Shown here piece by piece: positions 1 to 11,069 of a stretch of DNA of 36,824 nucleotides (position 1 is the first letter of the stretch; each line of letters begins with the position of its first letter). The position numbers and the translations under genes are program-made. Under the pieces are notes generated by a model. That model saw nothing but the letters and a program-made list of their open reading frames with translations, had not been told where the DNA came from and searched no databases. The stretch covers positions 1 to 36,824 of the forward strand of contig JAIPCZ010000026.1 in assembly GCA_021737975.1 (NCBI GenBank), written 5' to 3'. Origin of the DNA: Polaromonas sp. GTDB lineage: Bacteria; Pseudomonadota; Gammaproteobacteria; Burkholderiales; Burkholderiaceae_C.

Positions 1-278
1 GGCATCCCGGTGCTGCGCCTTACGACACGCAACACACGACCATCCCAGTCCAGGCTGGGTAGGTCGGGCTGCTCAGCCATGGCCTCCAGGTCGCTACCCC
101 ATTGCGCCAGCGTGGCCTGCAGCGCCAGCACGTCATCGGACTGCTCCTGCAGGCGAACTTGCGCGCGGCTGACACCATCGAGACCGCGCCAGCTCAAGAC
201 CGTCATCAAGGCCATCAGGCTGATGGCCACCAGCAGTTCGATCAGGGTAAAACCCCGGCAACCTGTGACGCGGCGCAT
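1..278 (-). CDS. gspJ: Type II secretion pseudopilin GspJ (partial, cut by window start)
   Basis: This is the N-terminal 92 residues of a minor pseudopilin; the rest lies beyond base 1. It begins MRRVTGCRGFTLIELLVAIS, with the prepilin peptidase site (G/F then E at +5) and a hydrophobic helix. GspJ caps the tip of the type II secretion pseudopilus in the inner membrane and periplasm. Its ATG overlaps the gspI stop by one base (TGATG), so the two are probably translationally coupled. The order G-H-I-J and the residues after the helix (SWRGLDGVSRAQ) favour GspJ over other pseudopilins. The family is clear; the exact subunit is inferred mainly from position. Confidence 0.85.
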   Translation of the reverse strand, partial: MRRVTGCRGFTLIELLVAISLMALMTVLSWRGLDGVSRAQVRLQEQSDDVLALQATLAQWGSDLEAMAEQPDLPSLDWDGRVLRVVRRSTGM

Positions 279-637
279 CAGTAGCGCCCCACCACGGTGG
301 TCAGGCGCCAGATGGGCGAGTCGCCATCGAGCACACGGGCATCCACCCGCCTGAAGTTGGGGTTGGGCGTGGGGCGCACCCCAAGCGCCACCGTGAGGCT
401 GCGGCCGGCCTGCTCACAAGTCACGCGGGTATCACCGACATCCGGCATTTGCCTGAGCAGGCGGATTCTGACCAATTCGTTTTCAGCACAGAGCTGGGCC
501 AGCACCATGTCCGACTGGCGCTGCGCGTGCCGGGTCAGCGCTGACGTCGCCTGCAGACCGGCCATCAGGGCGATGGCCACGATGGTCAATGCCACCAGCA
601 CCTCCACCAAGGTGAAGCCGCGTACCAAACGGTTCAC
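278..637 (-). CDS. gspI: Type II secretion pseudopilin GspI
   Basis: A 119-residue minor pseudopilin of the type II secretion system, part of the pseudopilus tip with GspJ, GspK and GspH. I start it at the GTG at 635-637, giving VNRLVRGFTLVEVLVALTIV: a short basic leader, the G/F peptidase site, E at +5 and a transmembrane helix. The frame is open further upstream, but that part overlaps gspH and has no pseudopilin character. The GTG overlaps the gspH stop as GTGA, which supports this start. The length fits GspI (about 120 residues), and the C-terminus ending in WRLTTVVGRY is typical. Confidence 0.88.
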   Translation of the reverse strand: MNRLVRGFTLVEVLVALTIVAIALMAGLQATSALTRHAQRQSDMVLAQLCAENELVRIRLLRQMPDVGDTRVTCEQAGRSLTVALGVRPTPNPNFRRVDARVLDGDSPIWRLTTVVGRY

Positions 638-1149
638 GGCCGTTCCGCCAGCACTGCAAACGGCCGCACACCGTCGGAGGCCAGGCGCACGCGCTGCCCC
701 GGCTGACTGCGCGACAGCAGGCTCACGCTTTGCGGCAAAAGGATGGGCTCGGGGCCCAACACGATGGCGTCGGGCTGGATTGCGGGTGCCGTTGCCGCCG
801 CTTCCACGCGCGCCGTGGTGTCGGCATCCAGCCAGGCTTGCGGCAAATCGTCTTCCGCGCGCTCGGAAGGCGGCAGTCCCTCGAACTCGAAGCCCTCTGC
901 CGTCACGCGCCAACGCACCGGCAGGCCGCTGACCTGCGAACGGGCCCTGGCCGACTCGAACAGGGCGCTCAGGCGCAAGGCTTCACGTTCAAGCTGGGTC
1001 CGGGTGCCATCGCGCATGGCAAACCCGATTCCGGCCGAGGCGATTGCCACGAGCGCCAGCACCACCAGCAACTCCAGCAGGGTGAAACCGGACGCTGAGG
1101 GGCGGCTGCGGCCGGACAACTCAGGGCTGCCAGCTGCCAATGTCTGCAT
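634..1149 (-). CDS. gspH: Type II secretion pseudopilin GspH
   Basis: A GspH/FimT-type minor pseudopilin, 171 residues from the chosen ATG. The mature part begins at GFTLLELLVVLALVAIASAG, with the conserved Glu five residues after the cleavage site. The start at 1147-1149 is preceded by GTGAAGG with about 5 bases of spacing. An in-frame ATG at 1176 has no ribosome site. A TTG at 1114-1116, just past the gspG stop, would give a more usual short leader and cannot be excluded. The chosen start overlaps the end of gspG by 29 bases. It sits between gspG and gspI in one operon. Confidence 0.82.
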   Translation of the reverse strand: MQTLAAGSPELSGRSRPSASGFTLLELLVVLALVAIASAGIGFAMRDGTRTQLEREALRLSALFESARARSQVSGLPVRWRVTAEGFEFEGLPPSERAEDDLPQAWLDADTTARVEAAATAPAIQPDAIVLGPEPILLPQSVSLLSRSQPGQRVRLASDGVRPFAVLAERP

Positions 1150-1564
1150 TGCGGCCTTCACCACCCGCCTGGCCATCGGCGCCGTACGACATCACATCGA
1201 CCTCGCCCTTGATGCCGGGATTAAGATAAATGTAAGCTTGGCCCCAGGGGTCCTGGGGCAGTTTGTCCAGGTAATTCTTCCAGTTGGAGGGGACCGGGGG
1301 CGTGGCCGGCTTGACCAGCAGGGCTTGCAGGCCCTGCTCGGCACTAGGGTAGCGCTGGTTGTCCAGGCGGTAGAGCTTCAGGGCCTGCACCAGGTTGGCC
1401 ACGTCGGTCTTGGCCGCCGTCACGCGCGCATCGTCCGCGCGGTCCAGCACATTGGGCACGATCAAGGCTGCCAGCACACCAATGATGAGCAACACCACCA
1501 TCAACTCGATCAGGGTGAAGCCGCGCTGGAGGCTGCGCAAAAGCAGGGAAGTATTTTTGTTCAT
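1121..1564 (-). CDS. gspG: Type II secretion major pseudopilin GspG
   Basis: The 147-residue major pseudopilin, which forms the shaft of the type II secretion pseudopilus after cleavage and N-methylation by the prepilin peptidase. Seen here: leader MNKNTSLLLRSLQR, then GFTLIELMVVLLIIGVLAAL, then the GspG core with YRLDNQRYPS, DPWGQAYIYLNPG and a C-terminal SYGADGQ-GGEGRNADIGSW region that in the family carries the calcium site. The length is normal. It is the first gsp gene of the visible cluster. Its upstream region holds a perfect palindrome (1577-1592) and a possible -35 (TTGTCA at 1608-1613), so it may have its own promoter apart from lpxC. Confidence 0.95.
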   Translation of the reverse strand: MNKNTSLLLRSLQRGFTLIELMVVLLIIGVLAALIVPNVLDRADDARVTAAKTDVANLVQALKLYRLDNQRYPSAEQGLQALLVKPATPPVPSNWKNYLDKLPQDPWGQAYIYLNPGIKGEVDVMSYGADGQAGGEGRNADIGSWQP

Positions 1565-1576
1565 GGGCCCGATGTT

Positions 1577-1592
1577 GCCATTTAAAAATGGC
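1577..1592. promoter_or_regulatory. Palindrome upstream of gspG
   Basis: GCCATTT-AA-AAATGGC is a perfect inverted repeat with 7-base arms, 13 bases before the gspG ATG. In the gspG direction a TTGTCA hexamer lies about 17 bases further upstream, so the palindrome would cover the -10 area. It could be an operator or simply an AT-rich -10 region. No terminator-like T-run follows it in the needed direction. Confidence 0.35.
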
Positions 1593-1659
1593 GTGAAATG
1601 TGCGTTCTGACAAGTTTAGCCAGAAAAGGGAGCTCAAAACGCTCGGTTTGGCGCCAGGC

Positions 1660-1836
1660 TCACACCACGCGCTCCAGAATCAGCACGGCAAAAAAGCCGA
1701 ACGCCGACAGCAGGGCCCATTTCAGGATCAACCAGCCGTAGCGCTTGAAACGCGGGTCTCCGGTGCCCGCGTAAAAGCCGAACGACACCAAGGCGCCCAG
1801 CAGCATCAACAAGACCAGCCAGCGAAACAACAACAT
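1660..1836 (-). CDS. Small membrane protein of unknown function (58 aa)
   Basis: A short open frame, ATG at 1834-1836 and TGA at 1660-1662, in the 284-base space between lpxC and gspG. The product begins MLLFRWLVLLMLLGALVSFG and has two hydrophobic segments (about residues 4-22 and 36-53) around a polar loop, FYAGTGDPRFKRYGW, and ends ILERVV. That is a hairpin inner-membrane protein with a basic loop. A TAGGAG ribosome site overlaps the lpxC stop, 12 bases upstream, so it is probably translated from the lpxC message. I do not recognise the family. The clear membrane pattern, ribosome site and tight spacing argue that it is real. Confidence 0.7.
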   Translation of the reverse strand: MLLFRWLVLLMLLGALVSFGFYAGTGDPRFKRYGWLILKWALLSAFGFFAVLILERVV

Positions 1837-1848
1837 GGTGAGCCGCTC

Positions 1849-2772
1849 CTACCAGGCCCGCGCCAGTTGCGAAAAGCCGGCCGGCGCCAGCTTTTCGTTG
1901 TCGAACGTCACCACGTCCCAGGCTTCGCGGTGATTCAACAACTCGCGCAACAGCAGATTGTTGAGCGCATGCCCCGAGCGAAACGCACTGTAGCTGGCCA
2001 GCAGGGGCTTGCCCAGCAGGTACAGGTCGCCCATGGCATCGAGGATCTTGTGTTTGACAAATTCGTCGTCATAGCGCAGGCCACCGGCATTGAGCACCTT
2101 GTAGTCGTCCATCACGATGGCGTTGTCCAGGCCGCCACCCAGGGCCAGGCCATTGGCGCGCATCATCTCGACATCCTTGGTGAAGCCAAAGGTTCGGGCG
2201 CGGGCAATGTCCCTGGAATAAGAGCCAGTGCTCATGTCAAACAACACGCTCTGACCCGTCGAGTCCACCGCCGGGTGACTGAAGTCGATCTCGAAGCTGA
2301 GCCGGTAGCCGTGAAAAGGCTCCAGCCGAGCCCACTTCACGTTGTCGCCCTCGCCCTGGCGCACCTCCACCGGGGCCAGCAGGCGAACAAAACGCCTGGG
2401 CGCATTTTGCATTTCAATGCCGGCGCTTTGCAGCAAGAAAACAAACGAGGCGGCCGAGCCGTCCAGAATGGGCACCTCTTCGGCGGTGATGTCCACAAAC
2501 AGGTTGTCCACACCGAGCCCGGCGCAGGCCGACATCAGATGCTCGACCGTGTGCACCTTGACATTGCCACTGGAGATCGTGGAGGCCATACGCGTGTCGG
2601 TGACGGCCAGCGCCGACACCGGAATGTCCACCGGCTCGGGCAGGTCGACACGCCGGAACACGATGCCGGTGTCGGGCTGCGCAGGGCGCAAGGTGATCTC
2701 CACCCGCTGGCCGCTGTGCAGCCCCATGCCCACGGCACGCGTCAATGTTTTGAGGGTTCTTTGTTTAAGCAC
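1849..2772 (-). CDS. lpxC: UDP-3-O-acyl-N-acetylglucosamine deacetylase LpxC
   Basis: The 307-residue zinc enzyme that removes acetate from UDP-3-O-acyl-GlcNAc, the committed step of lipid A synthesis. The zinc-binding HTVEHL motif is at residues 74-79, and the C-terminal half has [15 protein letters not shown] (zinc His and Asp) and SGHALNN (catalytic His). The start is a GTG giving (V)LKQRTLKTL, which aligns with the usual MIKQRTLK start; no strong ribosome site precedes it. It lies 138 bases after ftsZ, the standard end of the dcw cluster. The spacer holds no convincing terminator, so readthrough from ftsZ is likely. Confidence 0.97.
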   Translation of the reverse strand: MLKQRTLKTLTRAVGMGLHSGQRVEITLRPAQPDTGIVFRRVDLPEPVDIPVSALAVTDTRMASTISSGNVKVHTVEHLMSACAGLGVDNLFVDITAEEVPILDGSAASFVFLLQSAGIEMQNAPRRFVRLLAPVEVRQGEGDNVKWARLEPFHGYRLSFEIDFSHPAVDSTGQSVLFDMSTGSYSRDIARARTFGFTKDVEMMRANGLALGGGLDNAIVMDDYKVLNAGGLRYDDEFVKHKILDAMGDLYLLGKPLLASYSAFRSGHALNNLLLRELLNHREAWDVVTFDNEKLAPAGFSQLARAW

Positions 2773-2910
2773 GCGATGATTTTACTTTTGTGAGCGAAAT
2801 CAGCCGGGTTGTCGGGCCATCTTCCTCATGGACAGATGATTTGCCCGGCACCCGTGAATCCAGAATGACGCCAGCCGCCGGCAAGCCGTCTTGCGCGCGG
2901 CATCCTGCCC

Positions 2911-4164
<1,254 letters not shown>

Positions 4165-4305
4165 GGTGCTCTCCTTGGGTTTCAATGAATAAAAAATAAC
4201 TGGGGAAAAATGACTTGATCGGGTTCGCGACTTCGAGGGGCGGGTCCATGCACCGCCATCGTCGATTGGGACTGGCGCGGCACCGCAACATATAAGATTT
4301 CATGT

Positions 4306-5535
4306 TTAAAAGTTCCCCACAAACCAGTCCTTGACGGAGCCAAATGCGGTCTTCATCGAGCCGTTTTTCTGACCCACCTTGATGCCGCGCAGGCGCGCCA
4401 TGCGTGCTTCCTCAAGCAGGCCCATGACGGTGGCGGCGCGCGGTTGCGCCACCATGTCCGACAGCACACCGGTGTATTTGGGCAGGCCGCGCCGCACCGG
4501 CTTGAGAAAGATGTCCTCACCCAGCTCGACCATGCCGGGCATGACGCAACTTCCGCCGGTGAGCACGATGCCGCTGGAGAGCATCTCCTCAAAGCCCGAC
4601 TCGCGCATGACCTGGTGCACCAGGCTGAAAATTTCCTCGACGCGCGGCTCGATCACGCCCGCCAGGGCCTGACGGCTGAGCATGCGCGGGCCGCGGTCGC
4701 CCAGGCCGGGGACCTCCACCTGCGCCTCGGGGTCGGCCAGCAGTTGCTTGGCGTAGCCGTTTTCGACCTTGATCTCTTCGGCGTCCTTGGTCGGCGTGCG
4801 CAGCGCCATGGCGATGTCGCTGGTGATCAGGTCGCCGGCAATCGGGATCACAGCGGTGTGGCGGATGGCGCCGTTGGTAAAAATGGCCAGGTCGGTGGTG
4901 CCGGCGCCGATGTCGACCAGCGCGACACCAAGCTCGCGCTCGTCCTCGGTCAGCACCGACAGGCTGCTGGCCAGCGGGTTGAGCATGAGCTGCTCGACCT
5001 CGAGGCCGCAGCGGCGCACACATTTGATGATGTTCTCGGCCGCGCTCTGGGCCCCGGTGACGATATGCACCTTGGCCTCCAGGCGGATGCCGCTCATGCC
5101 GATCGGCTCCTTCACGTCCTGGCCGTCGATGATGAACTCCTGCGGCTCCACCAGCAGCAGGCGCTGGTCGGTCGAGATGTTGATGGCTTTGGCGGTTTCG
5201 ACCACGCGCGCCACGTCGGCGGCGGAGACCTCGCGGTCCTTGATGGCGACCATGCCGTGCGAATTCATACCGCGGATGTGGCTGCCGGTGATGCCGGTGT
5301 AGACCCGCTGGATCTTGCAGTCAGCCATCAGCTCGGCTTCCTTGAGCGCCTGCTGGATGCTCAGCACCGTGGCGTCGATGTTGACCACCACGCCGCGCTT
5401 CAGGCCGTTGCTGGGGGCCACGCCCAGGCCGGCGAGCTTGAGCTCGCCGCCGGGCATGACCTCGGCCACCACCACCATCACCTTGGCGGTGCCGATGTCC
5501 AGACCGACTACCAAATCCTTGTACTCTTTTGCCAT
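4306..5535 (-). CDS. ftsA: Cell division protein FtsA
   Basis: An actin-like ATPase of 409 residues that tethers FtsZ to the membrane and recruits later division proteins. Seen: the N-terminal phosphate loop VGLDIGTAKV, the SHI/MF-type insert domain (about 80-165), the second nucleotide motif VDIGAGTTDLAIF, the adenosine motif VLTGGSCVMPG, and a C-terminal amphipathic helix (SVKDWFVGNF) that binds the membrane. AGGTGA precedes the ATG by 5 bases. It follows ftsQ by 12 bases and precedes ftsZ. Confidence 0.97.
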   Translation of the reverse strand: MAKEYKDLVVGLDIGTAKVMVVVAEVMPGGELKLAGLGVAPSNGLKRGVVVNIDATVLSIQQALKEAELMADCKIQRVYTGITGSHIRGMNSHGMVAIKDREVSAADVARVVETAKAINISTDQRLLLVEPQEFIIDGQDVKEPIGMSGIRLEAKVHIVTGAQSAAENIIKCVRRCGLEVEQLMLNPLASSLSVLTEDERELGVALVDIGAGTTDLAIFTNGAIRHTAVIPIAGDLITSDIAMALRTPTKDAEEIKVENGYAKQLLADPEAQVEVPGLGDRGPRMLSRQALAGVIEPRVEEIFSLVHQVMRESGFEEMLSSGIVLTGGSCVMPGMVELGEDIFLKPVRRGLPKYTGVLSDMVAQPRAATVMGLLEEARMARLRGIKVGQKNGSMKTAFGSVKDWFVGNF

Positions 5536-5547
5536 TGCGTCACCTGT

Positions 5548-6342
5548 TTACTTGATTACATTTTTCATGTCAGCTGCCTCAACCGTGCTCACCCCGTTCA
5601 GCCGGATGGCATAACCATCGGCATGGCGCAAGTCCGCCGAGGCGAGCTGGTCCACGCCGCGGCCATAACGCGCTGTGGCCTGCGTCACGGTCTTTAAAAA
5701 TCGCTCGAGTCGCGCCACCAGCTCCTCGGTGCTGCCGCTGCCGAGCTCCAGCGTGGTGCCGGACTCCAGCTGCGCGCGCCATGCGCCGCGCGGTGTGAGC
5801 TCGAGTTGCTCGAGCACGAGCTCCATCGGTGCCAGCAGCGGCTGCAGCGTGTGGAAGGTCGCCAGCACCTTGGCGCTTTGACCCTCCGGGCCGCTCAGTC
5901 GCGGCAGATTGTCCTGTTCCAGTTCGCCCAGATTGGCCTCGAACACTTCGCCAAAATTGTTGACCAGCCGCGGATCCCCTTCCACGCCCCAATACGCGAC
6001 CGGCTGATGCTCCTGCAACTCCACCTTGAGACGGTTTGGAAAATCGCGCCGCACCACCGCCTGGCGCACCCAGGGCATGGTCTCGAAGACCTTGCGCGTC
6101 GCCTGCAGGTCGAGCGTGAGGAAAGTGCCTTTCAAGCGGGGCATCACGTTGGCACGCAGCGAGATCGCGTTGTAGTGCGACACATCACCCACCACCGTGA
6201 CCCCGCGGATGGCAAACAGCGGCAACTGCTGCACATAAGCCAGCCCGGCGCCCAGCAGCATGAGCACCAGCACACCGAGCAGGATGGCGGCCATCCCGTT
6301 CATGAGCTTGATGTCGAGCGGCAGGGGCGCGTTGGGGGTCAT
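5548..6342 (-). CDS. ftsQ: Cell division protein FtsQ
   Basis: A bitopic division protein of 264 residues that connects FtsB/FtsL to the early ring. A short cytoplasmic tail is followed by one transmembrane helix ([20 protein letters not shown]), a POTRA domain starting near [12 protein letters not shown], and the beta domain with [20 protein letters not shown] and EHQPVAYWG. The start at the ATG at 6340-6342 overlaps the ddlB stop as ATGA; the frame stays open 14 codons further but only into ddlB. Length and order (ddlB-ftsQ-ftsA) are standard. Confidence 0.96.
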   Translation of the reverse strand: MTPNAPLPLDIKLMNGMAAILLGVLVLMLLGAGLAYVQQLPLFAIRGVTVVGDVSHYNAISLRANVMPRLKGTFLTLDLQATRKVFETMPWVRQAVVRRDFPNRLKVELQEHQPVAYWGVEGDPRLVNNFGEVFEANLGELEQDNLPRLSGPEGQSAKVLATFHTLQPLLAPMELVLEQLELTPRGAWRAQLESGTTLELGSGSTEELVARLERFLKTVTQATARYGRGVDQLASADLRHADGYAIRLNGVSTVEAADMKNVIK

Positions 6343-7286
6343 GGGGCGTAGTCGCGCGTGGCGGATTGCAGCACCTGCAGGCACAGCTCGGGATAAGCGA
6401 TGCCGGCGGCCTTGGCGGCCATCGGCACCAGCGAGTGGCTGGTCATGCCCGGCGAGGTGTTGATCTCCAACAGATAGGGCTGGCGGGTGGCGGCGTCGAT
6501 CATCACGTCGGCTCGGGCCCAGCCACGGCAGCCCAGGCGCCTGAAAGCCCTGAGCACCAGTTGCTGGATGGCGGCTTCTTCGCCCTCGGGCAAACCGCAG
6601 GGAACCAGGTACTGGGTGGTGTCTGTGAAGTATTTGTTCTGGTAGTCATAGTTGCCGTCCGGCGCAACGATCCGGATCACCGGCAGCGCCCGAGCCTGCG
6701 CGCCACTGCCCAACACGGCAACGGTGACCTCGTCGCCAGCGATGAACTGCTCACACAGCACCTCGTCATGCAGGGCGGCTGCCTGCGCAAAGGCCGCCTC
6801 GCACTGGTCGACCGCCGTGACTTTTGTAAGGCCCAGGGACGAGCCCTCGCGCGCGGGCTTGACGATCATGGGGCAACCCAGCGCCTGGAACGCCTCAAGG
6901 GTGGCCCGGGCACTGTCGACAGTTTTCCAGGACGGGGTGGGCAGGCCGTCGGCGCGCCAGATGTGCTTGGTCATGAGCTTGTTGATGGCAATGCTGGAGG
7001 CCATGACCCCGGATCCGGTGTAGGGAATGCCGAGCAGCTCGAGCGCGCCCTGGACGGTGCCGTCCTCACCAAAGCGTCCGTGCAGGGCGATGTAACAACG
7101 TGTGAAGCCTTCCTTTTTCAGCTCGATCAGGTCGCGCTCGGCCGGATCAAACGCCTGCGCCCGCACGCCCAGACTTTGCAAGGCCTGCAGCACACCACTG
7201 CCCGACATCAGTGACACCTCGCGCTCGGCGGAGGCGCCCCCCATGAGCACCGCCACTTTCTCGGTTTTCAAATCAAATGCGCTCAT
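6339..7286 (-). CDS. ddlB: D-alanine--D-alanine ligase DdlB
   Basis: An ATP-grasp ligase of 315 residues that makes the D-Ala-D-Ala dipeptide for MurF. Motifs: [17 protein letters not shown] at the N-terminus, [19 protein letters not shown], the ATP-binding [14 protein letters not shown], and the metal-binding C-terminal [14 protein letters not shown]. Its ATG overlaps the murC stop (ATGA) and its stop overlaps the ftsQ start (ATGA). It is the B-type ligase usual in dcw clusters. Confidence 0.97.
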   Translation of the reverse strand: MSAFDLKTEKVAVLMGGASAEREVSLMSGSGVLQALQSLGVRAQAFDPAERDLIELKKEGFTRCYIALHGRFGEDGTVQGALELLGIPYTGSGVMASSIAINKLMTKHIWRADGLPTPSWKTVDSARATLEAFQALGCPMIVKPAREGSSLGLTKVTAVDQCEAAFAQAAALHDEVLCEQFIAGDEVTVAVLGSGAQARALPVIRIVAPDGNYDYQNKYFTDTTQYLVPCGLPEGEEAAIQQLVLRAFRRLGCRGWARADVMIDAATRQPYLLEINTSPGMTSHSLVPMAAKAAGIAYPELCLQVLQSATRDYAP

Positions 7287-8725
7287 ACCGGCTGTCTTTC
7301 ACTGGCAACAAAGGGTGTGTCCCGCAGCAGGCCGGCCACCTTGGCCGGCACGGCGCCGATGGAGCCCGCTCCCATGCACAGCACCACGTCGTCGTCGCGA
7401 ACCGCATCCGCAATGGCTTGCGGCAGGGCGCCGACGTCATCGACAAAAACTGGCTCAATGTGCCCGGCCACGCGCAGGGCGCGCGCCAAACTGCGCCCGT
7501 CGGCGGCCACGATCGGGGGCTCGCCGGCGGCATAGACCTCGGTCAGCAGCACCGCATCGGCCCGGGCAATGACCTTGACGAAGTCATCAAAACAGTCGCG
7601 GGTGCGGGTGAATCGGTGCGGCTGAAACGCCAGCAGCAGGCGCCGCCCCGGAAAGGCGCCGCGAGCGGCCGCCAGTGTGGCCGCCATTTCCACCGGGTGA
7701 TGGCCGTAATCGTCCACCAGCGTGAAGCGGCCACCGCCGCGGGCCGCGCTCACCGGCTGATCGCCATAACTCTGGAAGCGTCGTCCCACCCCTTTGAAGC
7801 TGGCCAGGGCGCGCAGCACCGCAGTGTCATCCAAGCCCAGCTCGACAGCCACCGCAATCGCTGACAAGGCATTGAGCACGTTGTGTCGACCTGGTAAATT
7901 CAGCACCACCTCGAGATCAGGCAGCACCAGGCCATTGCGCCGCTGCACGGTGAAATGCATCTGGCCATCGACCGCGCGGACGTTGACCGCGCGCACCTCG
8001 GCGCCTTCTTCGAAGCCATAACTGGTGACCGGGCAGGTGACCTGTGGCACGATGGAGCGCACCGCCGCGTCGTCGGTGCACAGGATGGCCGTGCCATAAA
8101 AGGGCATGCGGTGCAGGAACTCAACAAAGGCTTTCTTCAGGTTGCCAAAGTCATGGCCATAGGTTTCCATGTGGTCGGCGTCGATGTTGGTCACCACCGC
8201 CATCACCGGCAACAAATTCAGGAACGAGGCATCCGACTCGTCGGCCTCCACCACGATGTAGTCCCCCTGCCCGAGTCGCGCGTTGGCACCGGCACTGTTC
8301 AGGCGGCCGCCAATGACAAAGGTCGGGTCCAGTCCGGCCTCGGCCAGCACACTGGCGACCAGGCTCGTGGTGGTGGTCTTGCCGTGGGTGCCGGCAATCG
8401 CAATGCCTTTTTTGAGGCGCATCAACTCGGCCAGCATGAGGGCGCGCGGCACCACGGGCACATGCATCGCGCGCGCCGCGATCACCTCGGCGTTGTCGGC
8501 CTGCACCGCGGTGGAGATGACCACGGCGTCGGCCGCGCTGACGTTGCTTGCCGCATGGCCGATATGGGTCTCGATGCCAAGCGCCTTGAGGCGCTGCAGC
8601 GTGGCGCTGTCCGACTGGTCCGAGCCCGAGATGGTGTAACCCAGGTTGAACAGCACCTCGGCAATGCCGGACATGCCGACACCGCCGATGCCGACAAAAT
8701 GGATGTGTTGGATGGCGTGTTTCAT
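7283..8725 (-). CDS. murC: UDP-N-acetylmuramate--L-alanine ligase MurC
   Basis: The first Mur ligase, 480 residues; it adds L-Ala to UDP-MurNAc in the cytoplasm. Seen: the Rossmann motif [15 protein letters not shown] near the start, the ATP loop [11 protein letters not shown] (about 112-122), the MurC-typical Mur_ligase_[12 protein letters not shown], and the C-terminal domain with [10 protein letters not shown] and [11 protein letters not shown] start it at [10 protein letters not shown] (ATG 8723-8725), which overlaps the murG stop as ATGA. The frame is open 30 codons further into murG, but that part is not MurC-like. Confidence 0.97.
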   Translation of the reverse strand: MKHAIQHIHFVGIGGVGMSGIAEVLFNLGYTISGSDQSDSATLQRLKALGIETHIGHAASNVSAADAVVISTAVQADNAEVIAARAMHVPVVPRALMLAELMRLKKGIAIAGTHGKTTTTSLVASVLAEAGLDPTFVIGGRLNSAGANARLGQGDYIVVEADESDASFLNLLPVMAVVTNIDADHMETYGHDFGNLKKAFVEFLHRMPFYGTAILCTDDAAVRSIVPQVTCPVTSYGFEEGAEVRAVNVRAVDGQMHFTVQRRNGLVLPDLEVVLNLPGRHNVLNALSAIAVAVELGLDDTAVLRALASFKGVGRRFQSYGDQPVSAARGGGRFTLVDDYGHHPVEMAATLAAARGAFPGRRLLLAFQPHRFTRTRDCFDDFVKVIARADAVLLTEVYAAGEPPIVAADGRSLARALRVAGHIEPVFVDDVGALPQAIADAVRDDDVVLCMGAGSIGAVPAKVAGLLRDTPFVASERQPV

Positions 8726-9807
8726 CGACAGAGTTCCTCGCATGCCGCAACGATCTTTTGCGTGGCTTCCAGCTTTTGCATTTTCTTGGCCGCCTGAGCC
8801 TTTTCCAGCAGGCAAGTCCGGTCCAGTTGTTGCAGTTGCCCGGCCAGAGACTCCGGTGTCAACTGACCCTGGGGCACCAGCCAGCCGGCACCCTCATCCA
8901 CCAGGAAACGCGCGTTGGTGGTCTGGTGGTCATCGACGGCCGAGGGGAAGGGCACGAACAGTGCGGCGGCACCGATGGCGGCAATTTCGGTCACGGTGCT
9001 GGCCCCGGCGCGGCAGATGACCAGGTCGGCTCCGGCAAAAGCCCCGGCGGTGTCGTCGATGAAGGGCGTCAGCTGCGCGCGCACGCCCGCGCTGGCGTAG
9101 TTGGCGCGCAGGGCTTCGATTTGTTTCGCTCCGCTCTGGTGGATCACCTCGGGGCGACCGGCTTCTGGCAGCAAGGCCAAGGCCCGCGGCACGACCTCGT
9201 TCAAGGCTTTGGCGCCCAGGCTGCCGCCCACCACCAGCAATTTCAGCGGGCCATTCCGACCGGCAAATCGCTGCGCCGGGTCGGGCTGGCCCAAGAACGC
9301 CGCGCGCAAGGGGTTGCCCACCCACTGGGCGCCCTTGAGCACGCCCGGAAACGCGGTGAACACCCGGTCAGCCACTGCCGCGAGCACCTTGTTGGCAAGC
9401 CCCGCCACCGAGTTTTGCTCGTGCAGAATGAGCGGCTTGCCCAGCAGCACACTCATCATGCCGCCCGGGAAAGTGATGTAACCGCCCAGGCCCAGCACGA
9501 CATCGGGTTTGACGCGTCGCAGCACCTGGATGCTTTGCCAAAAGGCCTTGAGCAGGCGCAAGGGCAAAAACGCCACGGTCATCAGACCCTTGCCGCGCAC
9601 GCCGCCGAAGTCGATGGCCTCGAAGGCAAAACCCTGGGGCGGCACCAGTTGGCTTTCCATGCTGGGTTGCCCGGCTTTGCCGATGCCACCGAACCAGTGC
9701 ACGCGCCAGCCGCGCTCACGCAGCGCGTGCGCCACCGCCAGACCGGGGAAGATGTGCCCCCCCGTGCCGCCGGCCATGATCATTGCGCACTTGCTTCTGG
9801 CGCTCAT
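8722..9807 (-). CDS. murG: UDP-GlcNAc:lipid I transferase MurG
   Basis: A GT-B glycosyltransferase of 361 residues that converts lipid I to lipid II on the inner face of the membrane. The N-terminal G loop [42 protein letters not shown] and the donor-site [16 protein letters not shown] are all present. The ATG overlaps the ftsW stop (ATGA). Length is normal. Confidence 0.97.
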   Translation of the reverse strand: MSARSKCAMIMAGGTGGHIFPGLAVAHALRERGWRVHWFGGIGKAGQPSMESQLVPPQGFAFEAIDFGGVRGKGLMTVAFLPLRLLKAFWQSIQVLRRVKPDVVLGLGGYITFPGGMMSVLLGKPLILHEQNSVAGLANKVLAAVADRVFTAFPGVLKGAQWVGNPLRAAFLGQPDPAQRFAGRNGPLKLLVVGGSLGAKALNEVVPRALALLPEAGRPEVIHQSGAKQIEALRANYASAGVRAQLTPFIDDTAGAFAGADLVICRAGASTVTEIAAIGAAALFVPFPSAVDDHQTTNARFLVDEGAGWLVPQGQLTPESLAGQLQQLDRTCLLEKAQAAKKMQKLEATQKIVAACEELCR

Positions 9808-11069
9808 ACCCGGCCTCCCTGCATCAGCGTGCGATTCTCTTGATCGATGCGCAGCACCACGGCGATGGCCACGAGGTTGATCAGGATGGCCGAGCCGCCG
9901 TAGCTCATGAGCGGCAGCGTCAGGCCCTTGGTGGGCAAGGCGCCCAGGTTCACACCCATGTTGATGAAGGCCTGGAAGCCCATCCAGATCGCGACGCCCT
10001 GGGCCACCAAGCCGGCAAACACCCGGTCAAGCGCAATGGCCTGGCGGCCGATGTACATCATGCGGCGCACCAGCCAGAAAAACAGGCAGATCACGGTGAC
10101 CACGCCGATCAGGCCAAACTCCTCGCCGATCACCGCCAGCAAAAAGTCGGTGTGCGCCTCCGGCAGCCAGTTGAGTTTTTCCACGCTGCCGCCCAGTCCC
10201 ACGCCGAAGATTTCGCCGCGCCCAATGGCGATCAGCGCATGGGTGAGCTGGTAACCTTTGGCCAGGGCGTTCTGCTCGCTCCAGGGATCGAGGTAGGCGA
10301 AAATGCGTTCGCGGCGCCACTCGCTGGCGGCGATCATCAAGCCGAACGCCACCACGAGCACGGTGGCGATCAAGAAGAACATGCGGGCGTTGACGCCACC
10401 CAGGAACAAAATGCCCATGGCAATCACGGCAATCACCATGAAGGCGCCCATGTCGGGCTCGGCCAGCAGCAGCACGCCGACCACGGCCACCGCGGCGCCC
10501 ATCGGCAGCACGGCGCGGAAAAAGCGCTCCTTCACATCCATCTTGCGCACCATGTAGTCGGCCGCGTACAGCAGCACGGTGAACTTGGCCAGTTCGGAGG
10601 GCTGAAAGCTCAGCGGCCCCACGCTGATCCAGCGGCGCGCGCCATAAACCACCTTGCCCACATGCGGTATCAGCACCAGCCCCAGCAACACCAGAGAGAT
10701 CAGGAAAAGCGGCCGGGCGAATTTTTCCCAGCTTGCCAGCGGCACTTGGTAAGCCAGCAGCGCCACCGCAAAGGCGATCACCAGCCACATCGCGTGGCGC
10801 ACCAGAAAATAGGTGTGGGTGTAGCGGGCAAAGCGCGGGTTTTCCGGCATCGCGATCGAGGCCGAATACACCATCACCAGGCCCCACAGCAGCAAGGCCA
10901 CGGTGACCCACACCAGCGGCTGATCGAAACCCTGGGCCCGCGACGGGCGCAGGGTAGTGGACGGCAGGTGCGCGCCACCCAGTCGCACCGGCAACACATC
11001 GACTGCCGGTCCCCTGGCGCGACCCAGCCAGGCCAGCAGGCCTTGGAAGCGGGCGGCCACCGCGCTCAC
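9804..11069 (-). CDS. ftsW: Septal peptidoglycan polymerase FtsW
   Basis: A SEDS-family glycosyltransferase of 421 residues with about ten transmembrane helices; with FtsI it polymerises septal peptidoglycan from lipid II. A polar N-terminal tail of about 45 residues precedes the first helix. Conserved SEDS segments are seen: [57 protein letters not shown] and [13 protein letters not shown]. The start is GTG, overlapping the murD stop as GTGA. Confidence 0.97.
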   Translation of the reverse strand: MSAVAARFQGLLAWLGRARGPAVDVLPVRLGGAHLPSTTLRPSRAQGFDQPLVWVTVALLLWGLVMVYSASIAMPENPRFARYTHTYFLVRHAMWLVIAFAVALLAYQVPLASWEKFARPLFLISLVLLGLVLIPHVGKVVYGARRWISVGPLSFQPSELAKFTVLLYAADYMVRKMDVKERFFRAVLPMGAAVAVVGVLLLAEPDMGAFMVIAVIAMGILFLGGVNARMFFLIATVLVVAFGLMIAASEWRRERIFAYLDPWSEQNALAKGYQLTHALIAIGRGEIFGVGLGGSVEKLNWLPEAHTDFLLAVIGEEFGLIGVVTVICLFFWLVRRMMYIGRQAIALDRVFAGLVAQGVAIWMGFQAFINMGVNLGALPTKGLTLPLMSYGGSAILINLVAIAVVLRIDQENRTLMQGGRV

